Source: Phoenix dactylifera (taxonomy: Eukaryota > Streptophyta > Magnoliopsida > Arecales > Arecaceae). Taken from it: DNA of 64,000 nucleotides. Within the stretch, counting starts at the first letter, position 1; the number at the start of each line of letters is the position of its first letter. A program made the translations under genes and the position numbers. The notes under the pieces are model-generated. The model made no database searches. It was not told where the DNA came from and saw nothing but the letters and a program-made list of their open reading frames with translations. The stretch covers positions 14,146,129 through 14,210,128 of the forward strand of contig NC_052397.1 of NCBI RefSeq assembly GCF_009389715.1. Reading direction: 5' to 3'. This document shows positions 34,926 through 47,260 of this stretch, in pieces.

Positions 34926-37185
34926 AGAATGCAACCTAATTTGCACCATAAAAAAGATGGATTGCTCTGGTTCTCATGTTCACCTCATAAACTAGCTAGA
35001 AACTTATTAAAAGCAAAACTCTCAGCAAAAAAAAAAAATAATAAATCAAGTACTAAGCACATCGCATGTAGATCGTACATCTGCATGCATTGTTTTTGGT
35101 TGTAGCTCGTTTTCAATCTTGCTAACAATACCCAACTAATACAATCCTTAAATTAGAGCTTTATTTTTTTTTATTTTATGAGATGGATGAGTCATATATG
35201 CTCGAAATGAATACATCCAACAAAATCATTAAAAAAATATCACAAAAAAGTAAAATTCCGAAAGAGCCCTTCCAAAATATACCTCTCAGGCGGCCAATAA
35301 TATAGAATGCAATCCAATCCGCAACTTTATAAGCTTAATCTTTCAATTACACATCTCATAGCAAATTAAGTGCGTTGGAATGACAATGATTTTTGATTTC
35401 TTTTCTAGAACAGATCGATGATTTTTGAGGTATCATGCAATTATCATCGAAATAGAACAGAAGATGCCGCATAAGTGTTGTTCAGCTGAAGAAAGAAAAA
35501 ATATTGTGTAACTTTTGCATCTCTTGAAGACATGAATAAAAATTTTATGTTTAAAAGAAAAATATAATTTTATAAAATAACTATATACATGCTAATGAAA
35601 GTGAAAGAGAAGAAAAATAAATGATGAGCAAAAAAGTAATTAAATTTTTGAAACAGCTATCATAAAATTTATTAAGATACGTTTGAATTGTTTTCACCAA
35701 CGTTCCTAAAATCACTACTTTTGGAGAAGAATCTTTTAAACAAAGTCTTAAAACTATTTGCTTTTCTTCTATTTGAATTCCTTTTTTATTATCAAAAGTT
35801 TAAAATATTTTTCTTGGTCCTCTTTTTTAACAACCAAAGAGAGTCAAATGAGTACATTAGAGATGAGGATATTAACTTAAAGGTGTACAGTTATGATACA
35901 TACAAAGTGTGAAAACCAACTACAAAATTCTATGACTTAAATTGTAAATCAAAAAATTAAACTATTGGATGTAATATGAAAAACTGTTAGCCTATACATC
36001 ATGCCATCTTAAAATCATTTGTATATCATTTTTTCAGAACTATATGCTTCAAAAGACCTATTAAATAACCAAGAAGTTTCCAAGACCTATAATCTTCTAT
36101 ATATAATTATTTTTAAAATCTCAATATCCTATTCGCAATGATTTAGATTTTAAGTGGGCCTAAATCCCCCTCTTTATATCTATTATATATTATAACCATA
36201 ACAAATTTAAAAACATGATAAAATTGAAAATAATTGATGATAAATGTGAAAAATGATGACGGTACATTTGCTGATTATTCTTTCAGATGATGAAAGTACA
36301 AAAGTTGCAATGATTAAGAATAATTTTAAAGGTAGGATAAACTTGTGAGGATAGCTCGATGAATCATCGATTATCATAGCCACTTATTTCTGTAGCAGCG
36401 CACCAAAATAAGCATTTGATGAATGGAGCCCACGAAAATAAACGGCTGTGATTGATGGCGCATGGAGTGCGGGGGTATAATTTATTCTTGAGGGGAGGTA
36501 AGTCTATACCTAGGCCCATGGTTTTAGAATGACTTTGTGATCAAAGGCCGAGGAAAGAGAAAAGGGCTAACAATAACAAACTAAAGTGGTGTAGAAGGAT
36601 AGTATAACACTCATTGGATGGCAAATAACTTTGGTCACCAAAAAACAAAGACCAAAGTGTAGATATACCAAACGCTGGTTAGGATTCATAGCTATGATTA
36701 TGTTCCACATCTCACAGACAAGCTTTCAGATTAAACCATTTCTAACATATGGCTGCATTTACTTTTAGCTCAGTGAAGAATGCCTAAAGAAGGTTGGTGC
36801 ACAACTAACTTTTGGAAGCAGGTTGGAGAAGAATAGGAGAAAAGGAAACTTCATGGTGTCATCTGACTATGCGCCCTCAACCCCACAGCCTCCTGTTCCT
36901 CTCTCTTCTTTGACTTCAAACATCCAGATTGTGCCAAGATACCTTTTTATCATGAGAGGGGCCACTGCTATTTGTGTGTGTTAAATGCATGCCCTTCAAA
37001 TAGAATAAAGGGCTGCCCTTTGATCAATGGAGTGCTTGGAAACCTTTAATGGAAATCCCAACACAGCCTCCTCTCTTGCCCTGGTATTTACTGCTGTCAT
37101 AAACCATCCCCACTTTAAGAATTTAGAACTTCAGAACACAGGACAGCAGCACAGCAGAAAGACAAAGCTTTTGGACCCAAGGATC

Positions 37186-37212
37186 CTCTCTCTCTCTCTC
37201 TCTCTCTCTCTC
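37186..37212. repeat. (CT)n tract upstream of AGO7
   Basis: A 27-bp CT run lies 220 bp before the ATG, and a GA run at about 37409-37424 lies just before it. Pyrimidine-rich tracts are common in plant promoters and leaders. No clear TATA box was found nearby. Confidence 0.75.
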
Positions 37213-37430
37213 CCCCTGCCACAACAATAATCACCCCTGCCCCCCTTCTGGCTCCACCCTCCCTTAATCCCTTGTCCTGAGCTCAGCATCCCTGCCCACA
37301 TCCTCTCTGTCTGTCCCATCCCCTGTACCTTTTTCCCTCATGCTCTCCTTCATAAGTAAACTGGGGAGAGACATGAACTCATAGATATTCTAGCACAGGA
37401 GCAGGCTCAGAGAGAGAGAGAGAGGAATCC

Positions 37431-40400
37431 ATGGAAGAGGAGGCTAAGGATGGAAGGAAGAATCCCAGCAGGAAGTGGACACCAATGGAGAGGAGGTCTC
37501 ATCCCACCACCCTGAGGGAGTTATCCAACTCTAGTCAGCACCCACTCCATGATGTGTACTATTATCAGAGGAGATACCAGGCCTACCCAGCTCTTCTTCC
37601 GCTCCCTCTCCCTCTACCTCCCCCAATACTACTTCAGCTCCCTCCAACACCACCTCTCCTCCAGAGCAACACGCCTAAATCAAAACCTCACGGCCAGAAG
37701 TCTCTGTGGAAAAAGAAGCCACTTCATGCCGCCTCGTTGGAAACCCAGGTCGCAGTCCTGCCTATTCCTCAGGGTATGCAATGGTCTTTACTCATTCTAC
37801 ATATTTATTTTCTTTTTTTTTGACGTTCGTATCAAAGGTGAGACCTTTTTGTTTCCATTGCTTTTGTGTTGCATTGTTCCATTCTTTGTAGCTTGTAGGC
37901 TGTCTATTGAGTTGTTTATTAGGTAGCAATCGATGAAGGATGAAAGGCAAACAAAAAGCTTAAATCTTGATACTTTTGAGGATATCCCAGATGCATTTGT
38001 AGATGTTGGTTCTTTTTATGTTTTGGGTCCTTTAAATCCTAATATAAGTGATATAAGATATTCTAGCTCTGCTCTAGATGAACTGAGCCTCCTTGCACAT
38101 TTTTATTGTGGTGGTGAATGGGAAGGATCCTACAAAGTATTTATGGTACTTTTCTTTGCAACCTTGGAATGGCTCCTTGCTTGGTGGTAGCTTAGGTTTT
38201 TCCTACAACTTCTGCTAATCACTTACACTGTCAAAATGTTCAACTTTTAAGCAGCTATGGAGGTAATCCAACAGAAAACTAATCCCTTATCAGGAAAGAA
38301 AGGCGCCGCAGCGGATGGAAAACCTTTAAGTTGCCACACAGAACATGTGGGCAGTCCTCAAGCTTCGGTGGCGGCCCGAAGGCCGGATTCTGGCGGCGAC
38401 GAGGGCTCCTTTATTCCCCTTATTGCCAACCATTTTCCTGTCCAATTTGATCCCTCACAAAAAATTTTCCATTACAATGTTGATATATCTCCATGTCCAT
38501 CCAAGGAAATTGCCCGGATGATCAAGAGGAAGCTGGTGCAGGATCACTCCGATATGCTTTCTGGTGCGCTGCCGGTCTTCGATGGTCGGAACAATTTATA
38601 CAGCCCCATTGAGTTCCGAGGTGATAGGCTTGAGTTCTTCATAACTCTGCCAATTCCCTCGGCGAAATCCTTGCATTCGGAAAATGGTGGTAATTTGGTG
38701 GAGAAACAGAAGTCTAAGCTCTTCAGGGTAAACATTAGGCTAGCTTCCAAATTAAGTGGCCAGGATTTGAACAGATATTTAAAAGAAGAGGGTGATGGTG
38801 TCCCTCTTCCTCAGGATTATCTTCATGCATTGGATGTTGCCTTGCGCGAGAGCCCAACGGAGAACTGCATTCCTATGGGCCGGTCTTTGTATACCAAGTC
38901 CATGGGAGGAGTCAAAGACATTGGTGGAGGAGCTGTGGGATTGAGAGGGTTCTTCCAGAGCCTTAGACCAACCCAACAAGGCCTATCTCTCAATGTTGAT
39001 TTCTCAGTGACAGCTTTTCATGAAAGCATAGGCATCATTCCTTACCTACAGAAACGCTGTGAATTCTTACGAGATCTTTCGCAGAGGAAAACCAGGGGAT
39101 TGGTGGGAGAAGAGAAGAAAGAAGTTGAGAAGGCCTTGAAGAACATTAGGATCTTTGTCTGCCATAGAGAAACAGATCAGAGGTACCGGGTTTATAGCCT
39201 GACCGATGAAGCAACGGAGAACCTCAAGTTCAGAGACAGAGATGGGAAGGATCTGATGTTGGTGGATTATTTCAAGGATCACTACAACCATGACATTCAA
39301 TTCAGAAACCTTCCGTGCTTGCAGATCAGTAGAAGCAAGCCATGTTATCTGCCAATGGAGCTCTGCATTGTCTGTGAAGGCCAGAAATTTCTTGGAAAGC
39401 TTTCCGATGAGCAGACTGCAAGAATACTTAAGATGGGCTGCCAGAGGCCTGGAGAGCGGAAGGACATCATCAATGGTGTCATGGGAGGTGCGGTTGGTCC
39501 GACAAGGTAGCTGCTACATACAACTAACTGAATTATACTGTAAAGAAGCTTCAAATTATTTTAGAATAATTCCACTCCAAATCATATTAATTTAGCGTTT
39601 CTTCTTTCATGCATACTACTTTCTTCGTCTCGTAACACTTGTAACTTGCACTGTTTCATTGCAGTGGATGCTATGCTGATGAGTTCAAGATCAAAGTTTC
39701 AAAAGAGATGACCCAGCTTTTTGGAAGAGTCCTTCAGCCTCCCAAACTAAAACTTGGTGATGGTGGGCATGTTAGAGATATAACTCCAAACAGACATGAT
39801 CGGCAGTGGAACTTGATGAACAGCCATGTTGCTGAAGGTTCCCAAATTAGAAGGTGGGCTCTGATAAGCTTCGGTGGCACCCCGGAGCAGCGGTCCTTCA
39901 TTCCTAGGTTCATAAACCAGCTCTCTAATAGGTGCCAGCAGCTTGGCATTTTTTTGAACAGGAACACAATCCTAAGCCCACTATATGAGCACATGTATGT
40001 GCTGAATAATGTGTCAACTTTGGAAGCCAAGCTCAAGAGAATCCATGAAGCTGCATCAGGGAACCTCCAACTGCTCATGTGCGTAATGGAGAAAAAGCAC
40101 AGGGGCTATGCCGATTTGAAGAGAATTGCCGAGACCGGTATAGGGGTGATGAGTCAGTGCTGTTTATATTCCAATCTCAGCAAGCTCAGCTCACAATTCC
40201 TGGCCAATTTATCTCTTAAAATCAATGCAAAGCTTGGGGGCTGCAACGTGGTACTGTATAACACTATACCCTGCCAAATTCCCAGGATATTCAGAGACGA
40301 TGAGCCGGTGATCTTTATGGGTGCCGATGTCACGCACCCGCACCCGCTCGATGACTTCAGCCCATCTGTTGCTGCCGTTGTTGGCAGCATGAATTGGCCT

Positions 40401-41111
40401 GCAGCAAACAAGTACATTTCTAGGATGAGGTCTCAGACGCACCGACAAGAGATCATCAAAGACCTGGAAGAGATGGTAGGCGAGCTACTTGAGGAGTTCT
40501 TCCTTACGGTTGGCAAACTCCCTTGCAGAGTTATTTTCTTCAGAGATGGCGTGAGCGAGACTCAGTTTTACAAGGTGCTGAAGGAAGAGTTGCAGGCCAT
40601 AAGAGCAGCATGTTCCAAGTTCCCCAATTACAAGCCCACCATCACCTTCGCAGTGGTCCAGAAGAGGCACCATACAAGGCTCTTCATAAATGAGAAGAAT
40701 GCCTCCTCTTGCCAGTTTGTTGATGAAAACATACCACCTGGAACTGTCGTTGATACCGTGATAACCCATCCAAGGGAATTTGATTTTTATCTGTGCAGCC
40801 ATTGGGGGATGAAAGGAACGAGCAGGCCAACTCATTATCATATCCTGTGGGATGAGAACAATTTCAAATCCGACGAAGTGCAGAAGTTGATTCACAGTCT
40901 CTGCTACACATTTGTGAGATGCACCAAGCCAGTTTCTCTTGTGCCTCCTGCATACTATGCTCACCTTGCAGCATATAGAGGCAGATTGTATCTCGATAGG
41001 TCAGACTCCATGCCATGTGCCCGAACTACACTGTCTAGAGCCGCACCGCTGCAGACTGCACCGCTGCCAAAGCTTCGAGATAATGTCAAGAAGCTTATGT
41101 TCTACTGCTGA
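37431..41111 (+). CDS. AGO7: ARGONAUTE 7
   Basis: Exons 37431-37773, 38255-39506 and 39665-41111 join in frame (GT-AG) to 1013 aa. The three-exon layout, with a short Pro/Leu- and His-rich first exon, matches AGO7 (ZIPPY; LEAFBLADELESS pathway in maize). The N domain begins near residue 167, the PAZ domain is at about 374-490, and MID-PIWI runs from about 590 to the end (YC at the C-terminus). The slicer tetrad is complete: D753 (GADVTHPHP), E794 (THRQE), D826 (FFRDGVSE) and H965 (YYAHLAA). In other plants AGO7 binds miR390 almost exclusively and cuts TAS3 transcripts in cytoplasmic siRNA bodies, starting the ta-siRNAs that restrain ARF3/4 and control leaf polarity and phase change. Nothing in the sequence suggests loss of function. 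I chose the start at 37431 because the first exon is in frame with the rest and has the family's N-terminal character. Confidence 0.95.
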
Positions 41112-44100
41112 TATTGGGTAAGAAGAGTTCATTTCGAGAGCTTCTCAAGCTTTTTTAAAGGTATCTTGTTTGATCTATCAGTGCAGCATAATCAGAATTT
41201 TCTATCGCATCGGTTTGATGCGCAAAAGAAGAAGATGACATGCTGAACTTACTGAAGTTTTTTTGATTCCTGGAGCATCTATATTCTTATATGCTGACCA
41301 GGTAATTACCCCCCTGTTAACTTGTGCATCTCAGTCTAAATAGGAATCTTGTATTTGTAGGTATATGTTTGTGAAATGTTCAAGCATGCAACCAGTTATG
41401 AATTGTAGGACACCATTATACTGGCTGATGCAACTGCAGATGTTTTTTGTAATGCAGTGGAATCATCATCCATTTGGAACTATCATTCTCAATGTAGTTC
41501 ATTATAGTACGACTATTCTTCTGCCTGCCCAAAAAGTTCTGAACCTCAGACATTCTTCCATGGGTAAGCTAGCTTGATGATATGATCATTTCACGATCGA
41601 AAGATGATTGCCAATATGTTGGGTCACTTAAAACCATTACAATAGACAAGCCAAGCCTTACACTGAAATACAGCCTCTCAAGCATGATTATTGAGATTAT
41701 GATTTATGGTTGATCGATCCTTTTCTTCTTGTTCGTATTATGTCATGATCGACATTATCTCTTCACTAAACAGCAACAGAATTAGTGGAAGAACCACACT
41801 CATCTCTAAAATGGATATAATGGAAATAAACTACTGTATGAAATAATTAATTATTCAACCACACCAAGTAACTTCAGTTTCTGCAGTTATTTCATGACGA
41901 CAACAATATATGATTTGCTGTTGAGCTTATAGTCCTCTTTGTCTAGATTTTTGTTCATTATTATTATTCATTATGATGCCTTCTGCCTCATCGAAATCGC
42001 TTATCAAATTATACATTTTGTGCCTGCAATGCAATTGCTGAAAGCTTAAATGAGTCCTTCCAATAACTATTAATTTGATCATCGCCAATAGAAGCATTAC
42101 AGTAATAAAAAAATGTTGTCATCCAGCCTTTTTCGTTTCAATCTCAACCAAGCCACAGATCCATGTGATGAACCCGACAAAAGCGAATTGCAACCTTGAG
42201 AGGATCCATCACGTCTGAAGCAGTGGAAACTGTTCCATTGGTGCACATTGAACCTTTGGCATCATTGTGTAAATTATTGCGTTCACTCTGTTAGAGTCCT
42301 TCCAGATGAACTTTGAAATATTCTAGCGTTCTCTTTTCTTTGCTGTTTTACTTTGAAACAGTAGAATTCTATCATCCAAATTTAAATCCATGGAAGATTG
42401 TAAGGGGGTGCAAGCCTTGACGAAATTAACTGCTGATTACAGTCAAGTGCTTGTGTGGTTGAGGTTTTTCTTCACCGAAACTTGTCATATATTTTGTCTA
42501 TTTACTGTGTTACGTTAAATTAAGTCTAAAAGAATAATGCAGCTCATTGTCTCCAATAGAAGCATAAGCAATCTTCTTTTTCTTCCATGCTTGCAATCGC
42601 ATGGAAGCAGTGCTCTTGTTGGAGCCCATTGGCTCTCACTTTGTGCAATTACACTCATTCACTTTGTCCAATAAAAGGTGAGAAAACCTTGAAGAATGAA
42701 GCTACATTACGAGATCTTAATCAGCCAATGTAATAAAATGAGACAAAATTATCAGTTTTATTTAAGTTAAATTCAATATTTTGAGGAAAATTTATTGGAA
42801 ATGATAGAAAACAATATTTTGGTACAATATTGTTAGAGTCAGCAAATTTGTCGGAACAACTTCCTTTTATCAAAAAAAATAATAATAATATTGGAACACC
42901 GCATAAAGCCAAACCACATGCGTCACGTCATAACCACGAGTCCATTGGAATGCAGGACAAGAATATTATTCAATATTTCTGGGTGCCTGTGCCGGGAATC
43001 ATCATGCTCTACGTTTAATATCCATGACAAGGACATTTCATTTGATTCCAGAGTTGCCGTTTTGTCTCCCAATGCTCCTCCTCCTTTAAAGCCCTTTTCC
43101 TTCCTTCCCTCCCTCCCTCCTTCCTTTATTGCCACCAGAGCTCCTCTTTCTCGTTTTATACTTTGAACCTTGAAGTTCCAACCCCCTCCCAAATCATCAC
43201 ACCTCCTTTTTACCAGCTCAGCTCTCTTTCCTCTTTCTATCTCCCTTCCCTTTTTTATCTCCTCTCGTTTTGCCTTCTCTTCGCAGCAGAAGTCTTTTTA
43301 TCTCAACCCAAACAACTCTCCATTCAATGCAAAGCAAAGCTCTGGACTCCACATCATATCAACTGTCAGAAGCCACAAAGATTCTCTCTCCTGCACACTA
43401 TATATTATTTTAAAGCAAGTCTTAAAAGCTCATGTTTTGCATCGGATCATTACCTGTCCACTGTTCATGTCCCACGTAGTACCAAACGTAATGCAAAGTT
43501 AACAAGAATTAAAAAGTAAGTACTTAGAAATACTAGAGTAGGTCGAGGCACGGCCAACCGGCGAGGAGAACAGCAGTTCCTAGCCCAGCACCTGACACCG
43601 GCCCCCTCCTGCTCTCCTCCTGCTATCTTTTCTGATGAGCAAGGGAACAGACCAACAGTGACCACTCAAAGGCCAAAGGGCTCCACCCTCCCATTAACTC
43701 TGCCTTTTGGTCCATTTTGTCTCCCTTCCCCATCCATCTCTCTCTCTTTCTTCACTTCCTTGGTGGGTGTATTGTATAAAGAACGAAAAGCTGGCGGCAT
43801 TGTGATGAGTGAATGAGAGAGAAGACTCGCCTAATATATTACATGCGTTTACAAAGAATGGAAAGAGGATGGAAGTTGGAAGAAAAGGCATTTGTACCGG
43901 CATACCTCAAAGTTTTGGGGAGGGACAGAACGCAGGCAAGCCGTATTCACTGTTATGGCCACAACGCCATTGTTGTTTCTTTGACCCGGTTATCTTGCCG
44001 AGAGGCTGCTGGGTTTGCTGGTCGGTTACTTGGGTACTTACTGCCACCTTCTCGCGTGAATGACCTCTCTCTCTCTCTCTGTGCGCGCTGTCAGAGAAAA

Positions 44101-45389
44101 AGCCTGAAAGGATGGATGTACGTGGAGCATGCAATGCTGAGCACTCTCCTCCTCCGCCAGTGAATAAACTTCTCGGCCCGATACAAACTTTGGTTTTATC
44201 CAATTGAAAAAAAAAGCTGAAAAGGAATGACCGTGCGTGTAAGTTCCAGTTCCTTGTTTTACAAGGAGAAAAGCATTGATTACAAAGTTCTTTGTCCATC
44301 CTCTTCTACACCTTGTGGTTTGGTGTAGTGTGAGAATAAGATCGCAGCTTTTTTTTCCCCCTACTATATATATTAATTTTTTTTTTAATTTTTCATCCAT
44401 CTTTATCATCTCTATATCTAGAATTCTATCGAAACCAATATTTAGATCCTCTTCTACCCTGCGTTTGAGCTTTTAAGCAGCCACTAATGGAGGTCTCGCT
44501 TGCTCCTCCCTCTACCGCAGCCCCCTTGTCGTCGGCACTCCTTGTCTGCTATCTTCGCGATTTACCCCGGCCTTGGACTTCCCGTTCCGCCCACGCTTCT
44601 TCTTCTGTGACGGAAAAGCGAAACGGAGGTTTTTCCATCTTGCTCTCTTTGTTTTTTATCAAACAGCCATTCAACATGGCACGATTCGCTATGCCAATGG
44701 AAATGGATCGATTAGAATACGACACAACTGCTGCAAGATCTGAGCCAAAGGCATGTTTATATTGTAAAAAAATATATTCGCATAGCATGTCCCCTCGATG
44801 GCAAGTTGGCACCCAAGGAATTAGGCTTGTCATATCAGCCGTTTACAAAGGCATTTTCCTCGAATAATGGAGGGATCATAGCCTGCACCATCTAAAGCGC
44901 CGACGTGACCGTGCACCGTCCCAATCATCTTCATCTCGTTGCATTGGCCCACAAAGTGACGACGCCCTCGTTAGACACGCCGGTCCATTTGATTGACCCA
45001 ATCTAGATGCTGGCCCAACCACTGGATTTTCATAGATCAGCTGCAGGCAAGGAGCAGCAGCAAATGCGCGAAGAAATAGAAGATCTGCACAGTTATTTGA
45101 CTGCACGATTTTTGGTGCAGAGTTGAGAGCACGACACAGCTGGATCCAGAGGGGTCCAATGGTCGTTGTTGCTGGCCATTCCTTGATTCGCGATATCTGA
45201 ATGATGATGAGGAATGAAGGGGTTATCCAGACGCTGCATATATTTAGAAAAGCTAACGGTGCTACAGATTAGGTGGCCACCTACGTGGCTAACCATGCCA
45301 GTAGCATTTTGTGGATGAATAATGGGGAGCTGCCTCGGGAGCTCCGTGATATTTTATTTTTCGATTTTATTGGGTGCATCCGTATATAT

Positions 45390-45434
45390 GTTATATGAAT
45401 TACCATATATAACTTATATGGTAATTCATATAAC
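45390..45434. repeat. Perfect inverted repeat, 20-bp arms, 5-bp loop
   Basis: The left arm (45390-45409) and right arm (45415-45434) are exact reverse complements, separated by TAACT. Both arms are AT-rich. A transcript from either strand would fold into a tight hairpin. It could be a MITE relic or chance inversion; it is too short a stem with too small a loop for a usual plant microRNA precursor. Confidence 0.85.
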
Positions 45435-47069
45435 TTATTCCCATGAAAACTTATGTTTTATTCGATTGGTAGTGTAAGTTTTTCTTATTGAGCTATGTAC
45501 ATACCTAGCTATTTACTTTTTTTCTCTTTCCAGACGAATAGGATCACTAGAAATGAAGGATGGTCTGTGTTTGAAATTCGCACTAGCAAGCTTAGCAATT
45601 TGTAGCAGAATTTTAGTTCTTTAATTAACTTTGAATTTGTAATTGATGACTTTCTGAATTTTGAGATTATTAGCTTTTGGTATTTATATTTGGATTTAAA
45701 CATTTTGAACCAGTAGTACTAAGTTTATTACTGAATTGAAAATAGAATTGGATCCTCTTATTATATTTTAGCCATGATGGACTTTTGGGCTAATTACGAT
45801 TGTTGGTTTCATATGATCGTGAGTTGTACCCTCGGTAGCATGGTCGTGTTATATTCCATATTTAGATCATGACAATTAGAGTTGATTTGACCTATAACCT
45901 ATGTGGACTTGAAGACACTACAACATGGCTCGTTGAGGTTAACCATAGGCCGATCATGGTATTTTTTATTAGATTTGAATGGATTTCGATCTTTAGGCTG
46001 ACTAGGACGTCAAAGGTTAAACAGAAGGAATACGTGAAGACCCGAGTAAATATATAAAGATTTTGAATATTCATATAAAATTAAAAAATATTTTTAACTA
46101 TTTTTTTTGGATGAGCGCCTTAGAATAAAAGGAGCGGCCCAGTCTCTAAGGCAAAGAAGGGCATCAACAAAACCGAGAGCAAGTTCTACATGCAAGAATA
46201 TTGGATCATCATACAAAGGAACCTCATTTCACATTTTTGGTTCACATTTCGGTCTCCAGGCCAACTTCACTTGCGAGGGGAAAATACTGTCATGTGGTTA
46301 CCTCACTTCCTCACCTCGAGTAGAACAATCAACTTTGCTTTCACATTTGATATTGTAAATAATTTCTCTATAAATAAAACCTAGGTGGGTTTTCATACCC
46401 TCCCTTTACATCAAAAAAAAAAATATATTGGATCATCATACTGGCAATTAAAACGTACACGGTACACCACAAATATATTATTTATTGATTTAAAGATAAT
46501 GAATATAAATATGTACTTTTTAATCCTCCCATGAGCCCATATCATTTAGTCCGAGGATAGCCAGAGGCCGCTTCTCTCCAAAAAGTCACACCAGTAGAAA
46601 CCCTAGCGGCTAACAGATTTTAATCACTTTCAACCTGTTTTTTGTAAATAATACGAAATATGCCATCAATGGCAACCCGCATTCTTTTATTAAAAAATCT
46701 TGCACCACAACCCCAAGAAGAGGTACGTCGAACAGTGCCTTACCTTCTTCCTCCCGCATCCTTGCATTTTTTTTTTAAAATATGGTAAATGCGGCATTTT
46801 ATATAGCTCTAACTTAAGTACATCTTGCCAAATTATGAGAAAGTAAAGTATACAAAGAAGAGGGAAGGTCTCCTATACGGTCCCCTTAGGCTCCGGCCCA
46901 AAGAAGGCCCACCGCAAAGAAAGTCTCAAAAACAAAACAGAAAAAAAAACAAGACACTTTTAGCGAGTTCATCTTAGGCCAGTCCACTATAGAAAAGACT
47001 TTAAAGACAAAAAAGAAAGAAAAAAAAAAGATCCTTCTTAGTGAATTCGCCTTAGGCCCTCAAATGTAT

Positions 47070-47260
47070 TGAGCCGCTCCTGCCTCGTTGGCACTGTTCT
47101 CTGCAACCTCGCCCTCACCGACATCGACCTCCAGGTCTAGGTCGCCGGTGTCGAGGTGGGGTGGTCAGAGGAGGGGCAAGACGACGACGGGCAGTTCTAC
47201 TGCGCCCATGAGATCAAGAGGGCTAGGGCTCAGAGCTTGATCTCTCAGTCATTTAGCTCC
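47070..47260 (+). pseudogene. GC-rich coding-like relic, unidentified
   Basis: A GC-rich island in AT-rich spacer reads CLVGTVLCNLALTDIDLQV, a TAG stop, then VAGVEVGWSEEGQDDDGQF and CAHEIKRARAQSL in one frame. The codon choice looks like a monocot gene. I do not recognise the protein. It may be a fragment of a duplicated gene. Confidence 0.25.

Larger units (their letters stand above)
29052..37430. other. Spacer between the ERF gene and AGO7
   Basis: No gene is recognised. The stretch is AT-rich except for the GC-rich repeat block at about 33000-34400. It holds a CACTA-type MITE (30937-31166), a possible LINE tail near 31738, the 69-bp array (33418-33720) and an LTR-like segment (about 34390-34925). 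35100-36480 is very AT-rich and featureless. 36840-37430 is likely the AGO7 promoter and leader, with a CT tract at 37186-37212 and a GA tract just before the ATG. Confidence 0.55.

Noticed and set aside
43813-44163. 116-aa frame after a leader-like pyrimidine-rich tract
   Set aside because: Two overlapping frames on the plus strand and two on the minus strand are open; none resembles a known protein.
44487-44867. 126-aa frame with LYCKKIY (zinc-finger-like start)
   Set aside because: Only one CxxC-like half site, no histidine pair, no supporting exons; it may be chance.
41112-45300. TAS3 or MIR390 locus close to AGO7
   Set aside because: I looked for the tasiARF core and the miR390 core by eye and saw neither.
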